This document shows, piece after piece, positions 51,917 through 61,325 of a stretch of 64,000 nt of DNA (its first letter is position 1; every line of letters starts with the position of its first letter). The notes beneath the pieces are model-generated. The model was not told the origin of the DNA and ran no database searches. It worked only from the letters and a program-made list of their open reading frames with translations. Made by a program: the position numbers and the translations under genes. The DNA comes from Nevskiaceae bacterium (GTDB lineage Bacteria > Pseudomonadota > Gammaproteobacteria > Nevskiales > Nevskiaceae). The DNA lies in assembly GCA_004298465.1 (NCBI GenBank), contig SCRT01000002.1, forward strand, positions 88,648-152,647, read 5' to 3'.

Positions 51917-54900
51917 ATGGTAGTTTCGATCGATACGGTCGTCAGCAATAAGCTGGGTCTGGCGTCGCATCAGAATGCGGTACCGCTTCTGCGGCGGGTC
52001 GTTCTAACGAATGATGGTGATGAGCCACTTGAGGATCTGGTACTCGAGTTCGAGCCTAGCCTGCCGTTCGCAGCATCCAAGATATGGCATATCGATCGGT
52101 TGGGCGCAGGTTCCGTGCTGGAAATCCCAGATCGGGATGTCGCGCTCAAAGAAGGGTATCTTGCAGATCTCTCAGAAAGTATCCGGGCGTCTGCCGATTT
52201 CCGTCTGCGATCTGGTGAATCTATTGTTGTTGAGCAAAGTTGCAGGCTCGAGTTGCTCGCACGCAACGACTGGGGCGGAGCTGGCAGCATGCCGGAGCTC
52301 CTCGCGGTGTTTTGCACGCCCAACGATCCTGCAGTCGACCGCATTCTCAAAAGCGCATCCGAAGCGCTGCGTCGCGCTGGTCGGCCGGACGGTATCGACG
52401 GTTACGAGGCGAAATCCCGCCAGCGCGTGTGGGAGCTGACGTCAGCTCTGTGGTCTGCGGTCTGCGGCTTCGAAATCAGTTACGCATTGCCGCCCGCCAG
52501 CTTTGCCGAATCGGGCCAGAAGATCCGAACGCCTTCACAAATTCTCGACGGGCGGATCGGCACCTGCCTAGACTCCTCTCTGCTGTTTGCAGCGGCAATC
52601 GAACAAGCCGGGTTGAACCCGATAGTGGCATTGACAAAGGGCCACGCATTCACCGGGGTGTGGTTGCAGCCGCAAGAGTTTGCGCAGATCCTGGTCGAGG
52701 ATGCTTCTGATCTGCGCAAGCGGATTGAGTTGCAAGAACTTCTGGTATTCGAGACCACGTTGGCGACCCAGTCTCCGCCGCCAGCCTTCACGCAAGCGGT
52801 GGAATCGGCAAAGCAGAAGCTGACCGACGAGAACTTCGTCATGGCGGTGGATGTGCGGCGCGCGCGCATGCAGAAGCTGCGCCCACTGAGTGTCACTGCA
52901 CAGCTCACCACGGTGCCAGCAAGCAATGGGCCACGCGTCAGTGAAGGCCTTGAGGCCGCACCAGAGTTGCCAGGGTTCGATGTTGAAGCAACCGAGGAGC
53001 CCACTACTGCAACGGGCAAACTTGAACTCTGGCAACGCAAGTTACTCGACCTGACGACCCGAAATCGCTTGCTCCATCTACCAGATGGCGCGAAGACACT
53101 GCGACTGGTCTGCCCTGATCCTGCTCGCTTGGAGGATGTCCTGGCCGATGGCAAGAGTGTCAGGTTCACGCCTATGCCGCAGCTCGACGTGGGCGGTCGC
53201 GACACCGAGGTATATGGTCAACGAACCCATGAGGATCTTGAAAAGAGCGTCGCCATGCAGGCGCTTGAAAAGTGCGAGGTGTTGTGCAAACTGGAGAAAC
53301 CGAAGCTCGAGGCAATGCTGATTGATTTTTACCGCAAAGCGAGGGCCGATCTTGAGGAAGGTGGTTCCAATACGCTGTTCTTGGCAATCGGGTTTCTGCG
53401 GTGGAAAAAGGCAGAGAATGACCCACGCGTCTACAGCGCGCCGTTGATCCTGTTACCAGTGAAGCTGGAGCGAAAGAGTGTCATATCGGGCGTGAAGATG
53501 TCACGACTGGATGACGAGACGCGTTTCAACTTGACGTTGTTGGAACTCCTGCGGCACGACTTTCATCTCGAGATACACGGGCTGGATGGTGATCTCCCGG
53601 AAGATGAGAGTGGCGTGGATGTGACAGGCGTCTGGAACATTGTCCGTCGTGCTGTCCGGGATATGCCGGGTTTCGAGGTGACGGCCGATGTCGTGCTCGG
53701 AACGTTCTCGTTCGCCAAGTACCTCATGTGGCGTGATCTGATGGATCGCTCGGATCAGCTTGAGCAAAATGACATCGTCAGACATTTGCTGCAATACAAA
53801 ATGGGGCAGTCGACACTGCCACAAGTCGGTGAGTTCCCGGCACCCGACAAACTCGATGCGGTGCTTGATCCACGCGAGCTGTTCACACCGTTGCCGGCCG
53901 ATTCGTCGCAATTGGCGGCCGTGGTGGCTTCCGCAAACGGTCACAACTTCGTCCTGGACGGCCCGCCCGGCACCGGCAAGTCGCAGACCATTGCGAACAT
54001 GATTGCGCACAATTTGGCGCTTGGACGCCGCATCTTGTTCGTGGCGGAGAAGATGGCAGCGCTGGACGTCGTGAAACGGCGTCTTGATGAGAAGGGCATT
54101 GGGCAGTTCTGTATTGAGCTGCATTCGAGCAAGTCATCAAAGCAACATGTGCTGCAACAGCTTGATCGCGCATGGACTTCACGCGGTCGGCTCAAGGAAG
54201 ACGATTGGGTCGCGCATGCCGATAAGGTTCGGTCATTGCGCGATCGCCTGAATCAGTTTGTTGAGGTTCTGCACAAGCGCTGGCCGAACGGCTGGTCGAT
54301 TTTCGAAGCGATCGGTCTGGTCGTGCACGAAGGGGGCTCAGCCATCCCCAAACTGTCGTGGCCAAAAGGAACTACTCATGACGCCAGGCAAATGGAAGCT
54401 TTGCGAGATGTTGCGCGGCGGCTGGAGCTCAACCGTCGTGCGGCCGAGGTGGGTGGCGGACAGATGGCCTCGCTCGTGCGCACAGAGTGGTCGAACGCAT
54501 GGCAGGAAGCAATCGTGGGCGCTGCGCGCCAAACTGTCACGACCTACGCGGCGTGCGAGCAGGCCATTGCGCAATTTGGGCGTGCAGCCGGTCTCTCAGT
54601 AGATGGCTCGGTGGCCGCAGCGGGGAAGTTGCTGCCGTTTGCACGGCTGTTACCTGAGGCGCATGGCGTGGATCTACAGTTTGCCTTCTCGCCGGAGCTG
54701 AAAGGTATTCAGGCGGCGGCGCAGCAGTCAGCAGCGCTACTCAAGGAGTACGCAACGCTGGAGCGGAGCTTGTCGCAGCCCTATGCGGCCCAGGCAGTCC
54801 GTCGCATCGACGTTGACAAGCTTCAGGCCGATTGGTCTGCGGCGTCGGGCAAATTCTGGATACTCGCAACACTGGCCAGAAAGAAAATTGCCAAGACGTT

Positions 54901-57805
54901 GGCGGTGACGGCAGGGACGCCCTCCCCTCCAGATATCGAGGCGGACTTGCCACGGCTAGCCGCAATGAAGGAGCACGCCGCCGAGATCGACGGCCTGGCT
55001 CCAATGCTTCGGAATGTACCGGGTTGGGCAACACTCGATACCAACACGACACACATGCAGCTTGCGATGGGCCTCGCCAGCGGCATTCAGGCCAGGATCG
55101 CAGCGCTCGCGAGCTCGCCGGAGGAGCTTGTCAGGTTGCGTGCTGAGGTCAGAAGGTTAGTCGTCGATGGCAACGAACTGTTAGGCACAGGCAGTGCGCT
55201 GGCGTTGGCGATTGGCGAACTGGCGAGATGCCATGAGTCGTGGACCACCGCAGCAACGGAATTTGCCAAGGCATCTGGTAGTCAGGTCGATATTGATGCC
55301 CGCTCGACAGAACTGTTCTCCGCCGCCCAGGCAGTCATCAACCACGAACATGTACTGAAGGCGTGGTGTGATTGGCAACGCGTGCGACAGGAGGCGTTGG
55401 CACAGGGTCTGGATCCGTTGGTCGCCGCGATTGAGATTGATTCCACCGCCGGTGGCTCTGTGACGCACGCGTTTGAGGTCGCATACGCGCGCTGGTTTGC
55501 AGCCGGCGCCATCGACGCGGAGCCAGTGCTTTGCCATTTCGTGGCCGCGGAGCACCAAAGTGACGTTCAGTCATATGCGCATGCTGTGGATGCATTGTCC
55601 GAGCTGACGGTTGCTTACATCCGCGCGAAACTGTCCGGAAACATTCCCGACAAGCGTGGTGTGACCCAACGGAGTGGCTTCGGGGTTTTAAAACACGAGC
55701 TACAAAAGCAGCGCAGGCACAAACCTGTTCGCCAGCTGGCGCAGGAAATGGGAACTGATTTCGCGGCCTTGGCGCCATGCATGTTGATGAGCCCGTTGTC
55801 CATAGCACAGTACTTGCCAGCCGATCATGAGCTGTTCGATGTAGTGATCTTCGACGAGGCATCGCAGATTGCGCCATGGGACGCCATTGGCGCGATTGCA
55901 CGCGGCAAGCAGGTTGTGATCGCGGGCGACCCCAAGCAGATGCCACCGACCAGTTTTTTCAATCGGGGCGCCGGGGCCGGTGACGAAGACACGGACGAGG
56001 ACCTTGAGAGCATTCTGGACGAGTGTCTCGCCGCTGGCGTGCCGCAGCACAGCCTGACGTGGCACTACAGAAGCCGCCACGAAAGCCTGATTGCATTCTC
56101 GAATCACGAGTATTACCACGATTCGTTGGTTACCTTCCCAGCGCCCGATACGCGGGAAAGCGCGGTGTCCCTGCGCCGCGTTGCGGGTGTTTACGCGCCC
56201 AGCAGCGGCGGGCGACGGAACCAGGTCGAAGCGAAAGCCATTGTTAATGAAGTGGTCAAACGGCTCACCAACCCCACCTTCATCCGGTCGCGACGCACCA
56301 TAGGCATTATCACGCTCAATGCCGAACAGCAACAGCTGGTTGATGATCTGCTTGATCAAGCGCGCCGGGATCACCCCGCAATCGAAGCGTTCTTCAAGAC
56401 CGACTTGGCGGAGCCTGTCATCGTCAAGAACCTGGAGACCATGCAGGGCGACGAACGTGATCTGATCATGCTTGGTATTGGCTACGGTCCCACGGAACTG
56501 GGCGCGAATACGATGTCAATGAACTTTGGCCCCCTGAATCGTGACGGAGGTTGGCGACGGCTCAACGTCGCCGTGACCCGTGCACGGCAGGAAATGCTGG
56601 TCTTCACGTCATTTGATGTGTCCATGATTGACCTCAGCCGCACATCGGCGCGCGCCGTGCGGGATCTCCGGCACTTCGTTGAGTTCGCCTTGCGTGGACC
56701 GAAGGCGATTGCGGCAGCCGTGCAAGGATCGATGGGTGGCTACGAATCGCCGTTCGAGGAGTTCGTGGCAAATGGACTACGGCAAAGGGGTTGGGAAACA
56801 CACCCTCAGATTGGAGTTTCGCGCTTTCGCATTGACCTCGGTGTCGTCAACCCGGACTGTCCCGGTGACTACCTCGTTGGCATCGAGTGTGATGGAGCGA
56901 CGTATCACAGCGCTGCGACGGCGCGTGACCGCGACAAGATTCGCGCCGAGATTCTGCACGGCCTTGGCTGGCAGTTGCTCAGGGTGTGGTCAACGGAATG
57001 GTGGGTGAATCGGGAAGGCGCGCTGGAACGGCTCGATCAGGCCATTCGAACGGAACTGGAGGAGTGGCGAGCTCGTGCCGCGAATGCGCAGCACAAATCT
57101 GGGATTTCTCTTGCAGAGGGCGAGCCCGCGTTGACTAAAACCCGGACGGACGATCTCGTCGCCAACCCATTGGCGGAGGTTGTGGCGCGGCCAAGCAATG
57201 ATGGCACGCTGGATGAGGATGCCAAGTCGCGGCCGAATACGTTGCACCACATTGCGTGGCAAACCGGTGCATCTGATACGCCATCAACGCAGCGCGTCTA
57301 TCGGCAAGCCGATGTTACGCGCTTCAAACCTCTGCTTCGTCCGGCGAGTTTTCATGAATCGGCGTATGACGAGACGTTGGGCGAACTCATGCGTGCGGTG
57401 CTGGAGGCGGAAGCGCCTATTCTCGACAAGGCGCTGGTGGACCGCATCGCGCGTGCGCACGGATTCCGGAGATCCGGCCACCTAATCCGGGACCGAGTAC
57501 TGGCGCTAGCCAAACGCCACTACTACTTCCAAGCTGACGCAGACTCCGAGCACAGCGAGTTCATCTGGCTCAACGCGGACGATTCGGAGCACTGGGAAGT
57601 CTTTCGAGTCCCGGAGCGCGAAGAGGACGTCCGATTTATTGAAGAGATCCCCGGCGAAGAACTCACGGCGGCCGCGCGTACCGTTCATGGGGATGACTTG
57701 ATTGTAGATGTTGCAAGAATCTTTGGTGTACGGCGATTGTCGGCAGCCTCCAGGGTTAGATTGGAACACGCTCTACGAGATCTTCGACCAGTCGGGCTGG
57801 AATGA
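51917..57805 (+). CDS. Giant DUF4011/SF1-helicase/nuclease/DUF3320 protein, predicted anti-phage defence
   Basis: 1962 residues in one frame. Residues about 200-265 are transglutaminase-like, with Cys217, His243 and possibly Asp262. DUF4011 begins near 367 (LELWQRKLLDLTTRNRLLHL). The SF1 helicase has Walker A GPPGTGKS at 682-689, Walker B Asp1313-Glu1314 in FDEASQ, GDPKQMPPT, HYRSRH and RRLNVAVTRAR near 1553. A Vsr/PD-(D/E)xK-type nuclease follows near 1610-1690, with FRIDLGVV and VGIECDGATYH. DUF3320 lies near 1810-1860. Proteins of this type are often found in defence islands and would degrade or remodel foreign DNA using ATP. Base composition is visibly lower in GC than the host genes, suggesting transfer. 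The neighbouring MntA remnant and truncated rmuC support a defence setting. Confidence 0.88.
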   Translation: MVVSIDTVVSNKLGLASHQNAVPLLRRVVLTNDGDEPLEDLVLEFEPSLPFAASKIWHIDRLGAGSVLEIPDRDVALKEGYLADLSESIRASADFRLRSGESIVVEQSCRLELLARNDWGGAGSMPELLAVFCTPNDPAVDRILKSASEALRRAGRPDGIDGYEAKSRQRVWELTSALWSAVCGFEISYALPPASFAESGQKIRTPSQILDGRIGTCLDSSLLFAAAIEQAGLNPIVALTKGHAFTGVWLQPQEFAQILVEDASDLRKRIELQELLVFETTLATQSPPPAFTQAVESAKQKLTDENFVMAVDVRRARMQKLRPLSVTAQLTTVPASNGPRVSEGLEAAPELPGFDVEATEEPTTATGKLELWQRKLLDLTTRNRLLHLPDGAKTLRLVCPDPARLEDVLADGKSVRFTPMPQLDVGGRDTEVYGQRTHEDLEKSVAMQALEKCEVLCKLEKPKLEAMLIDFYRKARADLEEGGSNTLFLAIGFLRWKKAENDPRVYSAPLILLPVKLERKSVISGVKMSRLDDETRFNLTLLELLRHDFHLEIHGLDGDLPEDESGVDVTGVWNIVRRAVRDMPGFEVTADVVLGTFSFAKYLMWRDLMDRSDQLEQNDIVRHLLQYKMGQSTLPQVGEFPAPDKLDAVLDPRELFTPLPADSSQLAAVVASANGHNFVLDGPPGTGKSQTIANMIAHNLALGRRILFVAEKMAALDVVKRRLDEKGIGQFCIELHSSKSSKQHVLQQLDRAWTSRGRLKEDDWVAHADKVRSLRDRLNQFVEVLHKRWPNGWSIFEAIGLVVHEGGSAIPKLSWPKGTTHDARQMEALRDVARRLELNRRAAEVGGGQMASLVRTEWSNAWQEAIVGAARQTVTTYAACEQAIAQFGRAAGLSVDGSVAAAGKLLPFARLLPEAHGVDLQFAFSPELKGIQAAAQQSAALLKEYATLERSLSQPYAAQAVRRIDVDKLQADWSAASGKFWILATLARKKIAKTLAVTAGTPSPPDIEADLPRLAAMKEHAAEIDGLAPMLRNVPGWATLDTNTTHMQLAMGLASGIQARIAALASSPEELVRLRAEVRRLVVDGNELLGTGSALALAIGELARCHESWTTAATEFAKASGSQVDIDARSTELFSAAQAVINHEHVLKAWCDWQRVRQEALAQGLDPLVAAIEIDSTAGGSVTHAFEVAYARWFAAGAIDAEPVLCHFVAAEHQSDVQSYAHAVDALSELTVAYIRAKLSGNIPDKRGVTQRSGFGVLKHELQKQRRHKPVRQLAQEMGTDFAALAPCMLMSPLSIAQYLPADHELFDVVIFDEASQIAPWDAIGAIARGKQVVIAGDPKQMPPTSFFNRGAGAGDEDTDEDLESILDECLAAGVPQHSLTWHYRSRHESLIAFSNHEYYHDSLVTFPAPDTRESAVSLRRVAGVYAPSSGGRRNQVEAKAIVNEVVKRLTNPTFIRSRRTIGIITLNAEQQQLVDDLLDQARRDHPAIEAFFKTDLAEPVIVKNLETMQGDERDLIMLGIGYGPTELGANTMSMNFGPLNRDGGWRRLNVAVTRARQEMLVFTSFDVSMIDLSRTSARAVRDLRHFVEFALRGPKAIAAAVQGSMGGYESPFEEFVANGLRQRGWETHPQIGVSRFRIDLGVVNPDCPGDYLVGIECDGATYHSAATARDRDKIRAEILHGLGWQLLRVWSTEWWVNREGALERLDQAIRTELEEWRARAANAQHKSGISLAEGEPALTKTRTDDLVANPLAEVVARPSNDGTLDEDAKSRPNTLHHIAWQTGASDTPSTQRVYRQADVTRFKPLLRPASFHESAYDETLGELMRAVLEAEAPILDKALVDRIARAHGFRRSGHLIRDRVLALAKRHYYFQADADSEHSEFIWLNADDSEHWEVFRVPEREEDVRFIEEIPGEELTAAARTVHGDDLIVDVARIFGVRRLSAASRVRLEHALRDLRPVGLE

Positions 57806-58189
57806 CGTTCCATCGCGGTCAGCGCCGAAGTGAGACGCCGACATCGGCAGAATCGCGGGTTGCCACAGGTGCTGCCGATGAAAGCAAACGAGAAACGAAT
57901 GCTGGCAGGTTGGCACTGAGCGAGCTGGGGCGTAGCGAATGTGGAGAACCTCTGCCGTCAGTACAGTCGCGCTTGCCTAAAGAAAGGCGAGAATCGGTAG
58001 CGGTCTCAGAGACTTACGCGGTGGGCATGATCGCAGAAAACGCTGACGGCATTCGCCTACAGTGACCGCTGGCGTGTTCAATGAGGCGTTGTGCTCAACC
58101 GGCACGTCAAACCGGTTGGGGTTCGACAGTAAATGGCGGCACGTTTCGATCGTGAAACGGGATAGGAAAGTCTGAGCGAGGAGACGACG
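57806..58189. other. Intergenic region without a recognised gene
   Basis: 384 bp between the giant helicase gene and the rmuC remnant. A short open frame at its start (57802-58065) shows no known features. GAGGAG precedes the ATG at 58190. Confidence 0.4.
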
Positions 58190-58655
58190 ATGGAACCCGG
58201 TCATTGGGGGGCTGGAGTGCTAGTGGTGGGCCTGGTCGAAATTCTGGGCAATGGCGAGATCGACATAGTGTGCAGTGAACTGAAGGATATGGGTCTCAAG
58301 TTGGAACTCTCAGGAAGCGAAACTACTTCGTTGCGGGAAGCGTTGGCTGGACGCGACGCGCACGAAAAAGCCCAGTCGACGGCGGTGGAGAAGCTCAACC
58401 TCTTGATGAAGGCCAGGGAAAATTGAGCGACCAATTCAAGGCTCTGGCAACAAGCATCTTGGAGGAGCGATCACAGAAATTTGGTGAGGACAGCCCGAAA
58501 GCAATCGGCACTCTGCTTGATCCGGTCAAGACCAAGCTGGGTGAATTCCAGACCAAGGTGGACGGATTTCAACAGCAACACGAGACTACGGCTGCGGCAC
58601 TGGGCAACGAGTTGAAGCATCTTGACGAGATCAGTCGCGGCATGACCGAGGAGGG
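58190..58655 (+). pseudogene. rmuC: Truncated, frameshifted rmuC remnant
   Basis: Two frames that join into the N-terminal third of RmuC. The first (58190-58426) ends with AVEKLNLLMKAREN and a stop; the next frame continues as LSDQFKALATSILEERSQKF, then LLDPVKTKLGEFQTKVDGF. This matches the coiled-coil and start of the RmuC domain. Loss of a single base near 58421 explains the shift. The match ends near 58655, just before the stop of the phosphoesterase gene on the other strand. The full protein is about 450-500 residues, so most is missing. RmuC limits DNA inversions and relates to recombination. Confidence 0.75.
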
Positions 58656-58662
58656 TTCCGAA

Positions 58663-59781
58663 TCACCGCCGCAGCGTCAGCACCGTGATCTCGGAAGGAT
58701 GGCCGATGCGCAACGCGAAGCCCGCCCACAAGCCGGTGCCGCTGCTGACGTAGAGCGGCATGCCGTTGACGTTGTAAAGGCCGCTTAGAAATCCATCGTT
58801 GAGGGTTTTCGTCAACAAGTCCAGTCCGGGAATCTGGCCGCCGTGGGTATGGCCGGCAAGCATCAACGCCACGCCGGCGCGCGCGGCATCGGCGGCCAGC
58901 GTGGGGTGGTGGCTCAGCAGGACGACGGGAACTCCCGCAGGCACGCCCGCCAGCGCCGCGGGGATGTCGGGCACCGGCCGGCCGGCGCGTTCGGCCTGGG
59001 GGTCGGTGACGCCGGCAATCACTAGCGCGGCCGTACCGCGGCGTATTTCCACATGGGCGTTCTGCAGCAGCGTGACGCCGTAACCGCGCAGCACGCGCAT
59101 CCAGCCGCTGAAGTCGCCGTAGTACTCGTGGTTGCCGGGCACACCGAACACGCCGTCGGGCGCGCGCAGGTCTTCCAGCGGTTGCAGCGACGGCCCCAGT
59201 CGTGCCGGCGTGCCGTCCTGGAAATCGCCGGTGATAGCCACCAGATCCGGCTGTGCGGCGTTGACCCGCGCCACCACCGCTGCCAGCCAGCGCGCGTCCA
59301 GCAGGTTGCTGATGTGCAGGTCGGACACCTGCACGATGCGGTAGCCGTCGAACGCGGCGGGCAGATTCGGCACACGCACTTCAACCGTCTTCACCGCCGG
59401 CACGCGCACGGCTTGTGTCACGCCACAGCCGGAAATGATGGACGCCGCCACCAGCAACCCGCCCGCCAGTGAATGGCAGCCCGCCAGCCGCTTGTTTCTG
59501 CCCAGCAGCAAACCGAGCCCATCCCGCAGCACCAGCGCCAGCGCGAACATCACCAACGCGCCGAAAGCCCAGGCCAGCCCCAGCAGCACGACACGCGGCT
59601 GCGTCGGGTAGCCCGGCGGGCCACTGAGCACGCGCAGCGCGACGTGGTATTCCGCCAGCGCCAGCAACGCTGCGCCAAGCAGCCACGCCGCGCGGCGCGG
59701 CAGGCGCAGCGGCACCACGCCCCGCGCCATCACCCAGCCCCACAGCAGGGCGGAAACCGTCACCATCATCACCAGCCACAT
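58663..59781 (-). CDS. Membrane-anchored calcineurin-like metallophosphoesterase (YaeI/YkuE type)
   Basis: 372 residues from ATG 59781. The first 140 residues hold about four membrane helices (MWLVMMVTVSALLWGWVMA and following). The catalytic domain has metal-site motifs VSDLHIS, GDFQDG, GNHEYYG, LSHHPT and GHTHGGQ. Such enzymes hydrolyse phosphodiesters, in some cases UDP-sugar lipid precursors. It starts 25 bases after the MFS transporter stop, so the pair is co-transcribed. Confidence 0.92.
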   Translation of the reverse strand: MWLVMMVTVSALLWGWVMARGVVPLRLPRRAAWLLGAALLALAEYHVALRVLSGPPGYPTQPRVVLLGLAWAFGALVMFALALVLRDGLGLLLGRNKRLAGCHSLAGGLLVAASIISGCGVTQAVRVPAVKTVEVRVPNLPAAFDGYRIVQVSDLHISNLLDARWLAAVVARVNAAQPDLVAITGDFQDGTPARLGPSLQPLEDLRAPDGVFGVPGNHEYYGDFSGWMRVLRGYGVTLLQNAHVEIRRGTAALVIAGVTDPQAERAGRPVPDIPAALAGVPAGVPVVLLSHHPTLAADAARAGVALMLAGHTHGGQIPGLDLLTKTLNDGFLSGLYNVNGMPLYVSSGTGLWAGFALRIGHPSEITVLTLRR

Positions 59782-59806
59782 GGCAATTCCTTGTGGAAGA
59801 TCGGGG

Positions 59807-61321
59807 TCACCCGGCGCGCCCCACGTCCACCACCACAAACCGTCGCGGCGCCCACCACGTGGCCAGCAACATCAGCACCCCGACGGCGGCCATGGCGGCG
59901 TACTGGTGGCGGGTGGCGGCTTCGATGGCGGCACGCAGGTAACCGGCCGCAGCGGGTGTGGTAGCGGGGTCGTGCAGGGCGGCAACCACGTCGTCCACCC
60001 GGTGCGGAACGGCCGCCGCCAGTTCCACCGGTGCCGTGTGCAGGCGCTGGGCAACAACGCCGTTGAAGATCGCGCCGAACAGCGCGGCACCCAGGCTTGC
60101 GCCCAGGTAGCGGGCGAACATGTTGGCGCTGGTCACGACACCGCGTTCGCTCCAGCCGACCACGGACTGCACGCCCACCAGCAGCGGCGTGGACAGCAGG
60201 CCGAAACCGGCACCGAGGGCGATCTGGTCCAGCACCAGCATCCACACCGGCGGCGGGCCAGGCATGAACTGGAACGCCAGCGCTGCAGCCACCATCAGCG
60301 TCGCGCCGCACAGCGCCGTGTCGCGGAAGCCGATGCGCAGGTACAGCCGGCCGGACAGCCCAGAAGCGGTGGGCCAGCCGAGGCTCATCGACGCCAGCAC
60401 CAGCCCGGCGGCGATGGCGCCCAGCCCCTGCACGGACTGCGAAAACACCGGCAGATAGGCGTTCGGCATCATCACCGCCACACCCAGCGCGGCCGTGGCG
60501 AGGTTGCTGGCCACCAGCGTGCGGCGCCGCCATACCCAGCGCGGCAAAATCGGCTCTGGCGCCCGGCTCTCCGCCCACACGGTCACGGCCAGCAGCACGG
60601 CAGCCGCGCCAAACGTGGCTGCGCTGGGCCACGACAGCCACGGCCAGGTGATGCCGCCCTGCAGCACGCCAAAGATCAGCGTGCCAACGGCGGCCAGCAC
60701 CAGCGCGGCACCGAGGTAGTCGATGCGCGGCTGGCGGCGTTCGAAGCGCTCATGCAGGAAGCGGCCGATCAACACCAGCGAGACGGCACCGAGCGGCAGG
60801 TTGACAATGAAGATCCACCGCCAGCTCACGTATTCCGCAAACGCGCCACCCACCAGCGGGCCGAGGATCGCGGACATGCCCCACACGCTGGACAGCCAGC
60901 CCTGCACCGCAGCGCGCTCCTTGAGTGAGAACAGATCGCCCGCCAGCGTCGCCACGGTCGCCATGATCGAACCGGCACCAATGCCCTGCACGGCGCGGAA
61001 GAGGATGAGCGACTCCATGTTCCACGCTGCCGCACAGGCCACGGAGCCGACGAGGAATACCACTGTGCCAGCCATCAGCACCGGCTTGCGCCCATACAGG
61101 TCGGAAAGCTTGCCGTAGACCGGAATCGTGACCGTCTGCGTCAGCAGGAAGATCGAGAACACCCAGCTGAACAGGCGGAAGCCGCCGAGGTCGGCAACGA
61201 TCTGCGGCACGGCGGTGGACACGACGGTGACGTCCATCGCCGCCAGCAGCATCGTGCACATCAATGCCGCCAGCACCCAGCCGCGTGAAGTGGCGGGCGC
61301 GGGCGGTGACAGCAAGTCCAC
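59807..61321 (-). CDS. MFS drug transporter of the DHA2 (EmrB/QacA) family
   Basis: 504 residues with 14 predicted membrane segments. The first helix LAALMCTMLLAAMDVTVVS is the DHA2-type start with the conserved Asp, followed by PVYGKLSDLYGRKPVL between helices 2 and 3 and LGPLVGGAFAEYVSWRWIF as motif C. It would export drugs or toxic hydrophobic compounds by proton antiport. A TolC-type partner is encoded 42 kb away, but no membrane-fusion protein is adjacent. It overlaps no other gene and precedes the phosphoesterase. Confidence 0.92.
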   Translation of the reverse strand: MDLLSPPAPATSRGWVLAALMCTMLLAAMDVTVVSTAVPQIVADLGGFRLFSWVFSIFLLTQTVTIPVYGKLSDLYGRKPVLMAGTVVFLVGSVACAAAWNMESLILFRAVQGIGAGSIMATVATLAGDLFSLKERAAVQGWLSSVWGMSAILGPLVGGAFAEYVSWRWIFIVNLPLGAVSLVLIGRFLHERFERRQPRIDYLGAALVLAAVGTLIFGVLQGGITWPWLSWPSAATFGAAAVLLAVTVWAESRAPEPILPRWVWRRRTLVASNLATAALGVAVMMPNAYLPVFSQSVQGLGAIAAGLVLASMSLGWPTASGLSGRLYLRIGFRDTALCGATLMVAAALAFQFMPGPPPVWMLVLDQIALGAGFGLLSTPLLVGVQSVVGWSERGVVTSANMFARYLGASLGAALFGAIFNGVVAQRLHTAPVELAAAVPHRVDDVVAALHDPATTPAAAGYLRAAIEAATRHQYAAMAAVGVLMLLATWWAPRRFVVVDVGRAG

Positions 61322-61325
61322 GCCT

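Noticed and set aside
58069..58135. GGTTGGGGTTCGA segment resembling a tRNA T-arm
   Set aside because: No matching acceptor, D or anticodon stems can be drawn around it.
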